A stretch of DNA of 64,000 bases from an uncultured Candidatus Poseidoniales archaeon (GCA_905182515.1 CAJJBW010000001.1:82275-146274); one strand, 5' to 3'. Positions 1-8,238 are shown, numbered from the stretch's first letter. Made by a program: numbers and translations. Notes: generated from the letters alone by a model not told the origin.

Positions 1-124
1 AGAAGAGATGATAACAGGCAATAGATTTTGGGGAGTTTGATAAATTTTTTATATTTTTTTTAAATTGATTGGACTGATTCACAGATTAGAGAAGTATAAA
101 CAAAAAAAATAATAAATATTAGAT

Positions 125-1777
125 TTATTTTAATTGTTGTGCTTTACGTCTTATATAATCTGAATAATTACCAGGCCAAACGAATAAACTACCATCTCCA
201 GATAATTCCCATATTGTATCACAAACTTTGTCTAAGAAATACCTGTCATGACTTACGGTGATTATTCCCCCATCATAGCCAACTAAGGCTTCTTCTAATG
301 CTTCTTTAGCATCGGTATCTAAATGATTAGTGGGCTCGTCCAAGAGTAACATATTATTTTCTTCTAATAATAAACACAATAACGCTATTCTTGCCCTTTC
401 TCCGCCACTTAATTTTTCAAGCTTTGTTTTTGCCATATCAGCAGTAAATTGAAATTGGCCTAACAAGGAACGGATATCAGCATATTCCATTCTAGGTTTT
501 AAAAATTGTATTTGCTCAATTGGAGTTAAATTAAACTTTAATAATCTGTGATCTTGATGAAAATATCCTATTTGAACCCCTGGCCTTACATCTATTTCTC
601 CTGAATCCAAACTTATTTCACCATTTATTATTCTTAGTAGAGTAGTTTTTCCAGCTCCATTTGGCCCTATTATCCCTATCTTCTGGCCACGTCTGACCCC
701 TATTTCCAAACCTCTTATTATAGGGCGGTTCAAATTCTCAAAAGTAAAATGGGCTTTTTTGAAATCTAATACTTCTAAGCTACTCTTCTCTGTGGCTTTC
801 ATATTAAATCTTAGAGGTTTTCTTAGATTTGGTTTAATTGATTTGAGCCAACTTAATTCTCGTTGTGTACGGTTTATCATAACATGCTTTTGAGATACCG
901 ATTTATCAAATTTGTTTGAACTTTTCATTGATTGCATTGCACCCTTAACTCTCTTCAATTCTTTTTGTGTCTTATCTATTCTATCATTCAAAGTCTGTAA
1001 AAATAATTCTTTTTGCTTTAGATATGAAGAGTAGTTGCCATTATATCCTTTGGTATGTGCATCCTGAACTTCTACAATATTATTGCATACTTTATCTAGG
1101 AAGTACCTATCGTGACTAACAATGAGTAAAGCGCCACTAAATTCTGTTAGAAAATTTTCTAACCAATCTAATGTTTGTAAATCTAGATGGTTGGTAGGCT
1201 CATCTAAGAAAAAAACATCAATTTCATTTAATCCAACTAATTGCCGTGCCAAAGCTACTTTTGCACGTTCTCCTCCAGAAAGAAATGAAAGTTGTGTATT
1301 TAATTGATGATGTGCTAGATCCAGTGCTTTCAAAATTTCTTGAGCATGGCCTGCAACATCTCCGCCTCCAGAGCGGGCCATTAAGCTCTGTAATTCTTGA
1401 TATCGATCCATATCAGGTTGCCAGTTTCCATCATAAAATGAGGGGGTGGCCATTTTTGTTTCTAGTTGATTTATTTCATCCTCAATTTCCTGAAACTGGC
1501 GACCACGGCGATTTAATTCTTCGCCTAAAGTGGCATTTTCATCAATATCTCTTATTTGTGTTAAAAAAGCTAAACGTAATCCTGCTGCAAAGAAAATATC
1601 GCCAAGATCTTGATTTTGGTTACTTATAGTTCGTAATAGTGTAGTCTTACCTGCTCCATTATGGCCGACGATTCCAATTCTATCCCCTTCATCAATACGT
1701 AAGTTTACTCCTTCCAATACTTTCAAAGGACCAAACGCTCGGTGAACCTCCTCCAACCGTATGAGCTCCCTAACCAT
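125..1777 (-). CDS. ABC-F family ATPase (EttA/Uup type)
   Basis: Soluble tandem ABC ATPase with no membrane domain, the architecture of the ABC-F family, whose studied members act on ribosomes. Seen: Walker A GHNGAGKTT near residue 38 and GPNGAGKTT near 372, signature LSGGERA near 167 and 457, and LDEPTNHLD near 193 and 480. A charged linker of roughly 80 residues between the cassettes matches the ABC-F linker that enters the ribosomal E site in bacterial members. The start chosen is the ATG at 1777 (MVRELIRLEEV), because ABC homology begins there; the frame stays open 18 codons further upstream. It diverges from pcc1 across about 70 bases carrying an inverted repeat. ABC-F is mainly bacterial and eukaryotic, so acquisition by transfer is plausible. 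Family assignment is firm; the client process is not known. Confidence 0.93.
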   Translation of the reverse strand: MVRELIRLEEVHRAFGPLKVLEGVNLRIDEGDRIGIVGHNGAGKTTLLRTISNQNQDLGDIFFAAGLRLAFLTQIRDIDENATLGEELNRRGRQFQEIEDEINQLETKMATPSFYDGNWQPDMDRYQELQSLMARSGGGDVAGHAQEILKALDLAHHQLNTQLSFLSGGERAKVALARQLVGLNEIDVFFLDEPTNHLDLQTLDWLENFLTEFSGALLIVSHDRYFLDKVCNNIVEVQDAHTKGYNGNYSSYLKQKELFLQTLNDRIDKTQKELKRVKGAMQSMKSSNKFDKSVSQKHVMINRTQRELSWLKSIKPNLRKPLRFNMKATEKSSLEVLDFKKAHFTFENLNRPIIRGLEIGVRRGQKIGIIGPNGAGKTTLLRIINGEISLDSGEIDVRPGVQIGYFHQDHRLLKFNLTPIEQIQFLKPRMEYADIRSLLGQFQFTADMAKTKLEKLSGGERARIALLCLLLEENNMLLLDEPTNHLDTDAKEALEEALVGYDGGIITVSHDRYFLDKVCDTIWELSGDGSLFVWPGNYSDYIRRKAQQLK

Positions 1778-1807
1778 GTTTATTCGGGGACACCTTTCTG
1801 TTTTAAT

Positions 1808-1842
1808 ACCCGTACAAATCAAAAGAGACATGCGGTACGGGT
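1808..1842. promoter_or_regulatory. Inverted repeat between ABC-F gene and pcc1
   Basis: ACCCGTAC at 1808-1815 is matched exactly by GTACGGGT at 1835-1842, with a 19-base spacer. The right arm ends three bases before the ATG of pcc1. It may be an operator shared by the divergent genes, or an RNA hairpin that would cover the translation start region of pcc1. No binding protein can be named. Confidence 0.4.
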
Positions 1843-1845
1843 TTC

Positions 1846-2091
1846 ATGGAAAATGCAGAGGTGGAGATTGTTTGGAGAGGCACTAAAAGACATGCAGAGT
1901 TACTTCTATCATCCATATCTCCAGATGATCCAGAGTCTTTTTTTGCAGAAATAATTGAAAATGAAAGTGGTTCAGAATTAAAGATAAAAGTAGTCTCTAA
2001 AGATTTAAAGAGTATTAGAATAACTATAGATGACTTACTAGTTTGTTTGGCTGCAGCGGATTTAAGTTTAGATGTAATTGAAGAAAAATAG
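1846..2091 (+). CDS. pcc1: KEOPS complex subunit Pcc1
   Basis: Small 81-residue protein of the Pcc1/CTAG family, the dimerisation subunit of KEOPS, which makes threonylcarbamoyladenosine at position 37 of ANN-decoding tRNAs. Seen: an alternating beta pattern in the first half (VEIVW, LKIKVVS), then the family hallmark region SIRITIDDLLVCLAAAD around residues 55-70, where the Asp and the helix of small residues match other Pcc1 proteins. The length is typical of archaeal Pcc1. No other KEOPS gene (kae1-bud32, cgi121) is in the window, so the subunit is encoded apart from its partners. An inverted repeat lies directly upstream. Short length leaves a little doubt. Confidence 0.8.
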   Translation: MENAEVEIVWRGTKRHAELLLSSISPDDPESFFAEIIENESGSELKIKVVSKDLKSIRITIDDLLVCLAAADLSLDVIEEK

Positions 2092-2151
2092 TATTTTGCT
2101 TGGGAAAATTGAGATACGACTATTCAAGATACATGTTCGATACGGATTAAT

Positions 2152-3090
2152 ATGGTTGAGTTACCGCATGACCGTTCCAAACTTCTTTGGGACGGAAATA
2201 TTGTAACGGGTAAACCGACTTCTTTTTTCATCCAATCTATGGATGGTTGGCTCAACGCCATGGTATTTGATGAACAAGGAGGCGGCGACGGGTCTCAAAA
2301 ATTAGTAAGAGGAAAAGTAATTTTGAAGGAAGATGGAATAATTTGTGGTCAACCTGTAATAAATAGATTAGTTCAAAGGCATTTTCCTGCTTGTGCAGTA
2401 TCTTGGTCTGTTGTTGAAGGTGAAGAAGTAAAGAAGGGAGAAAACATATTAGATATAACTGGTAAATCAGTAGAGGTTCTTAAAATAGAACGAATATTAT
2501 TAAATATTTTAGGAAATATGTCTGGGATTGCTACAAATACAAATAAATGGTCAAAAAAGGCATCAATGTTGAAAGTAGCTGCAACTCGTAAAACGGATTG
2601 GGGACTATTAGACAAATGGGCAGTACACATTGGAGGCGGTTTGACCCACAGACTTAGCAGAAATGACGCCTTAATGTTAAAAGAGAATGATTTTATTTCA
2701 TTGAATACCAAAGATGAAACTAATTCTGAAACAATTAGAAGAGTTGTGAGTGAACTAAAAACTTATCAAGGAGATTTTATAATTATTGAAGTTCAAAATT
2801 TAGAGGAGGCTTTTATTGTCGTAAATGTTTGGAAAAACATACTAAACAAAGAAAATAGAATAGTATTATTATTAGATAATATTGGACATGATCAGGCAAA
2901 AATAGTATCAATATCTTTAGAAAAAAATGGTTTAAGAGATTATTGTATATTGGAAGGGTCTGGTAATGTTGGGTTTAACTCTCTTGAAAAATGGTCTAAT
3001 AGTGGGGTTGATTTAATTTCATCGAGTGCCCTAAATAGAGGAAATAGGCCTTTAGATTTGACTATGATATTGGAGGGAACTATTGTTTAA
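2152..3090 (+). CDS. nadC: Nicotinate/quinolinate phosphoribosyltransferase family (NadC-like)
   Basis: Type II phosphoribosyltransferase fold. NadC makes nicotinate mononucleotide from quinolinate and PRPP, with CO2 release, in NAD synthesis. Seen: N-terminal domain to about residue 115, helix ERILLNILGNMSGIAT, ATRKT near residue 146, IGGGLTHRLSRNDALMLKEN around 162-180, then IIEVQNLEEA and LLLDNIGHDQ, and a C-terminal SGNVGFNSLEKWSNSGVDLISS. Several family positions differ: TRKTTPGLR of typical NadC reads TRKTDWGLL, and the KDNH/KENH motif reads KEND. These residues contact the substrate, so a nicotinate phosphoribosyltransferase of the same fold, as known in Thermoplasma, is an alternative. 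It overlaps the next gene by one base (TAATG), implying translational coupling. Confidence 0.8.
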   Translation: MVELPHDRSKLLWDGNIVTGKPTSFFIQSMDGWLNAMVFDEQGGGDGSQKLVRGKVILKEDGIICGQPVINRLVQRHFPACAVSWSVVEGEEVKKGENILDITGKSVEVLKIERILLNILGNMSGIATNTNKWSKKASMLKVAATRKTDWGLLDKWAVHIGGGLTHRLSRNDALMLKENDFISLNTKDETNSETIRRVVSELKTYQGDFIIIEVQNLEEAFIVVNVWKNILNKENRIVLLLDNIGHDQAKIVSISLEKNGLRDYCILEGSGNVGFNSLEKWSNSGVDLISSSALNRGNRPLDLTMILEGTIV

Positions 3091-3875
3091 TGACTAAAAT
3101 ACCACAAAATCACCCTAGATACAAGTCTTTAATCGCTAGGAATAAGTTAGTTGAGGCATCAAATGATGGCCTACTAGCACAATCTGCAATGATAGCACAC
3201 GGGAGAGGAGAGGCTTTTGATTACCTGCTAGGTGAGAAAACCTCTGAATCTGCTAATTTGGCCATAAAAGAGGTTGCTTACAGGTTAAAGAAATCAAAAA
3301 AGCCAATAATATCAGTAAATGGAAATACAGTAGTATTAGCAGGAGAGGGTTTGATACGTATTGCAGCAGTTCTAAAATGTCCAATAGAAATAAACCTATA
3401 TTATGGGACCAAGGACAGAGTTGTAAAGTTATTAGAATTACTAAAGGCGCAGCAACTAAAGGTATCTAGAGAATTACCCCCAATTGGTTGGACTGGAAAT
3501 TGGCCCGAGTCGGTAATTTCTGTAAAAATACTGGGACAAGAAGAAGATGGGAGGATTATTGGTTTAGAGGGCCCTAGGTCTATTTGTTCTGCAGATGGGA
3601 TACAAGATGCAGACACTATATTGGTCCCACTAGAAGATGGCGATAGATGTGAGGCACTTGTCGCATTAGGAAAAGTGGTTTTAGTAATAGATTTAAATCC
3701 ATTATCAAGGACATCAAGAAAAGCTTCAGTTACAATTGTAGATGAAGTTGGGCGGGCCGTGGGCGTTTTATTAGATGAAATTGTTAATGAAAAATATATA
3801 AGAAATAAATGGAACAATGAATTAATACTCAAAGATGCGCTGGAAATCATTTCAAAATCTATGGAAATTTTTTGA
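3090..3875 (+). CDS. 4-phosphopantoate--beta-alanine ligase (archaeal PPS)
   Basis: Archaeal phosphopantothenate synthetase (formerly DUF137). It joins 4-phosphopantoate to beta-alanine with ATP in the archaeal route to coenzyme A. Seen: the N-terminal IPQNHPRYKSLIAR, the strongly conserved AMIAHGRGEAFDYLLGE at residues 32-48, SVNGNTVVLAGEGLIRIA near 75-92, and the C-terminal TILVPLEDGDRCEALVALGKVVLVIDLNPLSR-type region. The length, 261 residues, is normal for the family. The ATG overlaps the stop of the nadC-like gene, so the two cofactor genes form one transcription unit. It converges on rlmH with only 18 bases between the stop codons. Confidence 0.93.
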   Translation: MTKIPQNHPRYKSLIARNKLVEASNDGLLAQSAMIAHGRGEAFDYLLGEKTSESANLAIKEVAYRLKKSKKPIISVNGNTVVLAGEGLIRIAAVLKCPIEINLYYGTKDRVVKLLELLKAQQLKVSRELPPIGWTGNWPESVISVKILGQEEDGRIIGLEGPRSICSADGIQDADTILVPLEDGDRCEALVALGKVVLVIDLNPLSRTSRKASVTIVDEVGRAVGVLLDEIVNEKYIRNKWNNELILKDALEIISKSMEIF

Positions 3876-3893
3876 AATACTTTCTCCATTATA

Positions 3894-4328
3894 TTATTCT
3901 CGATGATAAGAACTACCCCTAACTATTTCAGTAGCACGGTATAATTGTTCCAGTAAAATAGAGGCTGCCATTTCATGTGTAAAAGTCATTTTAGAAAGAG
4001 ATATTGAATTATTTATTTTAGATTTAAATTCTTTACTAAATCCATCAGGAGGGCCGATTGCAAAATTTGTAGCTTGTGAATCGAGTAAAATTTGTGAAAC
4101 TAATTCAGATAATTTTTTACTTGTTATTTGGTTACCTTTTTCATCAATTAACATTAATTTACCAGGAAAGCTGGAAAGTAATTGCTCATAATCAAGTTTA
4201 CTTTTTTTATCAGAATGAAATTTTAAAGATACTCCTCGGCTTTGTAAACGATTGGAATAATCATCAATTATAGACGATTGAGAAGTGTCTTTGGGTTTAC
4301 CAAATAAGTGTACAACTATTCTACCCAT
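3894..4328 (-). CDS. rlmH: Ribosomal RNA large subunit methyltransferase RlmH
   Basis: SPOUT-class methyltransferase; in bacteria RlmH methylates pseudouridine 1915 of 23S rRNA in helix 69. Seen: N-terminal VVHLFGKPKD, a central segment ending LMLIDEKGNQITSKKLSELV, the SAM-knot FAIGPPDGFS and the C-terminal LSKMTFTHEMAASILLEQLYRATEI followed by a Tyr-His close to the end. The usual IGG reads IGP here. The start chosen is the ATG at 4328, giving 144 residues, close to the family norm of about 155. The frame runs open to 4433, but that longer form would overlap the divergent gene at 4394 and adds nothing conserved. Confidence 0.9.
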   Translation of the reverse strand: MGRIVVHLFGKPKDTSQSSIIDDYSNRLQSRGVSLKFHSDKKSKLDYEQLLSSFPGKLMLIDEKGNQITSKKLSELVSQILLDSQATNFAIGPPDGFSKEFKSKINNSISLSKMTFTHEMAASILLEQLYRATEIVRGSSYHRE

Positions 4329-4393
4329 TGATATTACGAAATGAAGGTTGGTAATAGTGGTTCGCAAAGCATCAAGAATAAATACATTCACGG

Positions 4394-4723
4394 ATGAATG
4401 ATATGAGTAGATGGCGACGTCGGCGTAAACCAAAACCCTTTGTCGAAGAACCTCATATGCGTGGCACGAGGATGTGGATACAAGATTTACGAGAAGTTTG
4501 CGAAAAGTCTTTTGATAACTACACAGAAGGTCAGCTTAAAGTCAGAGAGATGCAGATAGAATGGAAAGATGCTCATAAAAAAGGTGAAATTACAGATTTA
4601 TTACTAGAAGGACTAGATAAACGGGCTTTCAGGCTACTAAGATCTGATGCCAATGAATGGTTAGAATGGTTGGATGATGATAAGTTTTGGAATCCAGGAT
4701 GGAAGGGCGAAGTGATTGAATAA
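4394..4723 (+). CDS. Hypothetical protein, basic N-terminus
   Basis: Not recognised. The 109-residue product starts with an Arg/Lys cluster (SRWRRRRKPK), followed by a largely helical, Trp-rich and acidic body (WIQDLREVCEKS, WLEWLDDDKFW). No Cys pairs and no membrane segment are seen. Starts are possible at 4394 or at the fourth codon (4403); the basic stretch is kept either way. The stop codon overlaps the ATG of the membrane-protein gene at 4723, so they are probably co-transcribed. It diverges from rlmH. A nucleic-acid-binding role would fit the basic tail, but that is a guess. Confidence 0.65.
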   Translation: MNDMSRWRRRRKPKPFVEEPHMRGTRMWIQDLREVCEKSFDNYTEGQLKVREMQIEWKDAHKKGEITDLLLEGLDKRAFRLLRSDANEWLEWLDDDKFWNPGWKGEVIE

Positions 4724-5430
4724 TGATTTCGTTGGATTTTTGGATTTTTTTCTATATTATGATTGGGTTGATTATTCTTTATTATAGTAATTATCAACCA
4801 TTTCCAGAAATTGGAGGAAAGTATGGTTGGTTAGTAATATCATTTGGAGTGATATTTTGGATTTCTAGTACTGCACCTCGCGAGACCATGAGTGAAGTAC
4901 CAGCATTATTTTCAACCTTTTTAGGAGGGACAGGGGTTATTTTTGGAGTTAGGCACATGGTTATTACAAAGCATGATGTTATTTTGGCTCCTTTTAGTGG
5001 GGTATTATTTTGTTTAGGTTCAATAGATTTGCTTACAAAAGACTGGGCTTACACAACTTCCTCAGAACAAATAATATCTTTTATGATAGCAACTCTAATA
5101 GTAACATTAGAAATATATCTTGCTTTTAGGGGTTTAGTGGTTGGTGTTCCTGGAATATCTTGGTCAAAATCGGGACTGAGGCAGATAAATAGAGGGCTCA
5201 TCTACGGAGATAATGGTGCCATTTCCCACTTTGAGAAATCTTGGGACATGAATGACCCCTGGTTAAATGCAATGAGTCATGCTGTGCTAGTATTAATCTA
5301 TAAAAAAATTGGAAATAAAGAAGAAGGAGAACGCCATCTATTAGAATTAGAGAAAGAAGGTGGCTGGGAAGTTGTTGATAAATCTTGGATTGATGCAATA
5401 GAAAAATCATTGGCTGGTATATCTGTATAG
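4723..5430 (+). CDS. Integral membrane protein of unknown function
   Basis: Not recognised. The 235-residue product has about five hydrophobic segments in its first 140 residues: near 5-22, 34-50, 65-80, 86-104 and 115-140. A soluble C-terminal domain of about 90 residues follows, helical and rich in charged residues, with a pattern that could be a TPR-like helical pair (WLNAMSHAVLVLIYKK, then KEEGERHLLELEK). It starts on the overlapping TAATG of the upstream hypothetical gene, so the two should be translated together. Spacing to the cobalamin adenosyltransferase gene is 46 bases. Confidence 0.65.
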   Translation: MISLDFWIFFYIMIGLIILYYSNYQPFPEIGGKYGWLVISFGVIFWISSTAPRETMSEVPALFSTFLGGTGVIFGVRHMVITKHDVILAPFSGVLFCLGSIDLLTKDWAYTTSSEQIISFMIATLIVTLEIYLAFRGLVVGVPGISWSKSGLRQINRGLIYGDNGAISHFEKSWDMNDPWLNAMSHAVLVLIYKKIGNKEEGERHLLELEKEGGWEVVDKSWIDAIEKSLAGISV

Positions 5431-5476
5431 AAATGCACGAACGATTCAAAATATCATAGCCCATCGGAAGAACAAG

Positions 5477-6088
5477 ATGGTTCGTATAACTAAAGTTCAT
5501 ACAGGAGGAGGAGATACTGGAGAAACGTCTCTATTAGATGGAAGAAGAGTTGGTAAAGGCGACCCTCGAGTTGAATTATATGGTACAATTGATGAATTAA
5601 ATTCACAAATTGGAATTGTGAGAATGGAAATGAAAAGATACGAGGCGCCTTTAGAAGTTAAAGAAAATACTGATTTTGCGTTAGGAAGAGTTCAACAAGA
5701 ATTATTTGATGTAGGCGGAGAGTGTGCATGTACCCCAGGTAAATTGCCATCTATGATGGCATTAATTGGAATTTATGAAGGAGATAAATTAGTGAAAGAA
5801 ATGGATACATGGTTAGAAGATGTTGCTCCTCTTGAATCCTTTATTATGCCTACTGGATCACCACCTATTGCAACCTTACATGTTGCAAGAACTGTTGCAA
5901 GAAGAGCAGAGAGGCTCGCGTGCCTATTACGAGAAAATACAGGAGAAGATTCGGTCAGAGTAGAAATAATATCGTATCTTAATCGCCTATCTGATTGGAT
6001 GTTTGTTATGGGCCGTTGGATAAGTACAAAATGCGGAGATAAGGAAGTTCTCTGGACTCCACTTGGAATGAGGCATAAGAACGATTAA
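5477..6088 (+). CDS. Cob(I)alamin adenosyltransferase, PduO/MMAB type
   Basis: Transfers the adenosyl group of ATP to cob(I)alamin, making adenosylcobalamin. Seen: N-terminal VHTGGGDTGETSLLDGRRVGKGDPRVELYGTIDE-type ATP-binding region at residues 6-40, here with the conserved TGGGDTG and the following Arg, then the helical bundle with TLHVARTVARRAERL near 133-147 and SYLNRLSDWMFVMGRW near 168-183, which hold the conserved Arg and Asp residues of the active site. At 203 residues it is of normal length. The product is the cofactor of the class II ribonucleotide reductase encoded at 17001, giving a functional link inside the window. Its stop overlaps that of the convergent Nudix gene by four bases. 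Confidence 0.95.
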   Translation: MVRITKVHTGGGDTGETSLLDGRRVGKGDPRVELYGTIDELNSQIGIVRMEMKRYEAPLEVKENTDFALGRVQQELFDVGGECACTPGKLPSMMALIGIYEGDKLVKEMDTWLEDVAPLESFIMPTGSPPIATLHVARTVARRAERLACLLRENTGEDSVRVEIISYLNRLSDWMFVMGRWISTKCGDKEVLWTPLGMRHKND

Positions 6089-6498
6089 ATTGATTTTCCA
6101 ATACTATTTCTATAATTTAGCGCTGATTCAAGAAGTATTTTTTCTTGATTAAAAGTTAGTTGTTTTAAAGTATCTGAAAAATTCAACCATAAATAGTTAG
6201 TGTGCTCATGAGAAAGTTTTACCTCTAATTCCTCTGTTTCAGCCAAAAACCAAAAAACCTGTTTTAGTATTTTCTTTCCTTTCTTTTTGAAGGTATACTC
6301 AGTACGAAAACTCCAAGAAGTATCAATAATTATTTTTTCAATACCGGTTTCTTCGGTTAATTCTCTTAAAGCAGTTGAATGGTGATCAGAATCAGAATCT
6401 TCAATATGCCCTTTTGGAAAGCTCCAATGACCCTGAGGATATTGGAGGATAAGTATGCTGTCAAAGTTAATTAAAACAAACCCACAAGACGTTTCCAT
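6085..6498 (-). CDS. Nudix hydrolase, Ap4A-hydrolase-like
   Basis: Small Nudix hydrolase resembling diadenosine tetraphosphate hydrolases and other house-cleaning enzymes. Seen: SCGFVLIN strand, QGHWSFPKGHIE at residues 22-33 and the Nudix box at 30-53, ending ALRELTEETGI. The box is atypical: from Gly30 to Arg45 is one residue longer than the usual Gx5Ex7RE spacing, and the first Glu position is Asp or Ser. The catalytic REL-x-EE part (Arg45, Glu46, Glu49, Glu50) is intact, so metal binding is probably preserved. Substrate not determinable. Its stop overlaps the stop of the cobalamin adenosyltransferase gene. Confidence 0.88.
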   Translation of the reverse strand: METSCGFVLINFDSILILQYPQGHWSFPKGHIEDSDSDHHSTALRELTEETGIEKIIIDTSWSFRTEYTFKKKGKKILKQVFWFLAETEELEVKLSHEHTNYLWLNFSDTLKQLTFNQEKILLESALNYRNSIGKSI

Positions 6499-6614
6499 AT
6501 ATCTGCTAGGGAACGTTTGCCTATCGTAATTTTGTATAAAAATTAAAATTTCAACACTTTGAATAATCTGAATCTACGAAAGTACCATGTGATTAGTATG
6601 TTCGCTTCAATAAA

Positions 6615-7595
6615 ATGCATTCATCGGCTCTATCTCTAGACATTCGCCGAATAATAACTGATAGTGATTTAGATGGGGTTGTAACTGCTGCTATTCTAAA
6701 ACGGCATTGGCCTCATGCAGAAGTAATATTTGGACATCCTGGGGAATTACGAGCAGGAGTTTTAGATGGCTTAATAGATAATTTTACTGCGATTTGTGAT
6801 TTACCAAGACATTCAAAGTGTGGATTGAATATTGATCACCATCAATCAAATAAGCCACGAGATAATTTGAATTTTGATGGAATAGTTATTTGGGAAAATT
6901 CTCCTTCTGCTGCACGGATTGCTTATGATTTATTACACGAAGCTGTCGATTTGGAAGATTTAACAGAATTGTTATTATGGGTTGATAAAATAGATAGTGG
7001 ACAAATAACAAAAGATGAATATTTATCAGAAGAGCCTGTGTTATTATTAGGAAAAATAATTGGAATTGATCTTGATATAAATTTACATATATTAACTGCA
7101 GTTAAGAATGGCGAATCAGTAGAATCCATATTATCAAAAGAAGAATTGGTGCCATATTTAATTGAAATTCAAGATAATAAAATTAGGATTAAAGATATAA
7201 TTGAAAAAACTATGGAAATTGTCAATAGACTAGCAATTGTAAGGTTTGAAGGATCAGGGGTACGTTCCAACGGATATCATGTTACTGCCAAAGCAGGAGG
7301 AGATTGCGATGCTTGTATAATAATACACGGAGACATCGGAGGGACATTTACCGAAGAGGGTGGTTATCCTGTTTCAGCATCTTTTTATACAAATTCTTTT
7401 CTTCATAATGAAGGGGGAATATATGACTTAACACAAATGGCAAAAAGGTTTGATCCTGACGGAGGAGGTCATTCAAATGCATGTGGATGTAGGATTAAAC
7501 CTATAAAAAATGGTATTATTGAAAATAGAGATTTAAATGTGTCCGACATAGAAAAGAATATTTACGAATGGATTTCTATGTGGAATGATAAATGA
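6615..7595 (+). CDS. DHH/DHHA1 family phosphoesterase
   Basis: Metal-dependent phosphoesterase of the DHH superfamily (RecJ-like nucleases, nanoRNases, cyclic-dinucleotide phosphodiesterases). Seen: motif I ITDSDLDGVVTAAIL with Asp16, Asp18 and Asp20, motif II AICDLPRHS, motif III NIDHHQSN near residue 73, a later Asp in LLLWVDKIDSGQI near 125, and the DHHA1 substrate-binding signature DPDGGGHSNACGCR near residues 285-298. All metal-binding motifs are present, so it should be active. The substrate could be short RNA, nucleoside phosphates or cyclic dinucleotides; the sequence does not decide. Its stop abuts the stop of the convergent membrane-protein gene. Confidence 0.87.
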   Translation: MHSSALSLDIRRIITDSDLDGVVTAAILKRHWPHAEVIFGHPGELRAGVLDGLIDNFTAICDLPRHSKCGLNIDHHQSNKPRDNLNFDGIVIWENSPSAARIAYDLLHEAVDLEDLTELLLWVDKIDSGQITKDEYLSEEPVLLLGKIIGIDLDINLHILTAVKNGESVESILSKEELVPYLIEIQDNKIRIKDIIEKTMEIVNRLAIVRFEGSGVRSNGYHVTAKAGGDCDACIIIHGDIGGTFTEEGGYPVSASFYTNSFLHNEGGIYDLTQMAKRFDPDGGGHSNACGCRIKPIKNGIIENRDLNVSDIEKNIYEWISMWNDK

Positions 7596-8063
7596 TTAAA
7601 TTATTTGAAGTAGATATAAAAATCCTAAAAAAGCATGAATTATTATAAAAATGGCCATTATATCACTAATTCTTCCGTGTTTATCCCTATTTTTAGAAAA
7701 TGACTGTTTATTTTCCATTCTTTGTTTTGTAGAATGTCCAGAACGCCATAGGATTGTCATCAATAATAAGCCAAGTAAACCGCCAGAGGCATGAAAATTA
7801 TTAGGCATAATGTAAGTATAATATGGTGAATTATCAAGCATGGCCCTAAATATCTCTGCTAAAATTGCCAAAACGATAACAATGACTGTTGCGAGCATTA
7901 ATTTGTTACCATCTGAAACATGTTTTTTAAGGGCCACTTGAGTGTCATTACTTTTTAAAAACCTTCTTTTTTGACGCCATTTACGTTGTTTCATAAAACT
8001 CCAAATTAAAGTTAATGCTGCTATCGGATGAACAAGAATTACGATGGTTGGAAGTAATTCCAT
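7596..8063 (-). CDS. Four-helix membrane protein with conserved-looking histidines
   Basis: 155-residue protein with four hydrophobic segments, near residues 5-22, 55-73, 90-106 and 132-153. Histidines lie at or near the membrane edges: the HP pair in ILVHPIAAL, one in KKHVSDG, one in NNFHASGGLLG, one in KHGRISD and one in IIIHAFLGF. This spacing is reminiscent of cytochrome b561-like and DUF4079-type proteins, so haem binding is possible but unproven. It stands alone, convergent with the DHH gene with no gap, and diverges from the PIN-domain gene. Confidence 0.6.
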   Translation of the reverse strand: MELLPTIVILVHPIAALTLIWSFMKQRKWRQKRRFLKSNDTQVALKKHVSDGNKLMLATVIVIVLAILAEIFRAMLDNSPYYTYIMPNNFHASGGLLGLLLMTILWRSGHSTKQRMENKQSFSKNRDKHGRISDIMAIFIIIHAFLGFLYLLQII

Positions 8064-8155
8064 AGTACTCGAAAGTATGCATATGACTTGAGGTCTCTGT
8101 TGCCATATTATGTGTATGTGGGCGATGTATTGATGTATGAATGATTGAGGGCGGT

Positions 8156-8183
8156 CAATTGGAGGACTTCAACTGGAGGAATA
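8156..8183 (+). repeat. 14-base near-tandem duplication upstream of the PIN-domain gene
   Basis: CAATTGGAGGACTT at 8156-8169 is followed directly by CAACTGGAGGAATA at 8170-8183; the first 11 bases match at 10 positions. The unit is not a multiple of three. Removing one unit would join an ATG at 8141 in frame with the open frame that runs through 8239, giving MIEGGQLEEYLLECLDSL and onward. The repeat therefore looks like a frame-shifting duplication in the original 5' end of the gene. Confidence 0.6.
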
Positions 8184-8238
8184 TCTACTTGAGTGTCTAG
8201 ATTCATTATCTCAATCTGGAGATGATGTAATAAGGCGT

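Noticed and set aside
1-124. T-rich stretches at the left edge as a terminator or gene end
   Set aside because: AT-rich sequence after the ABC-F stop without a convincing stem; no gene or repeat is seen there.
3401-3889. Long minus-strand open frame opposite the phosphopantothenate gene
   Set aside because: It is Ser/Thr/Ile-rich shadow sequence antisense to a clear archaeal enzyme and resembles no family.
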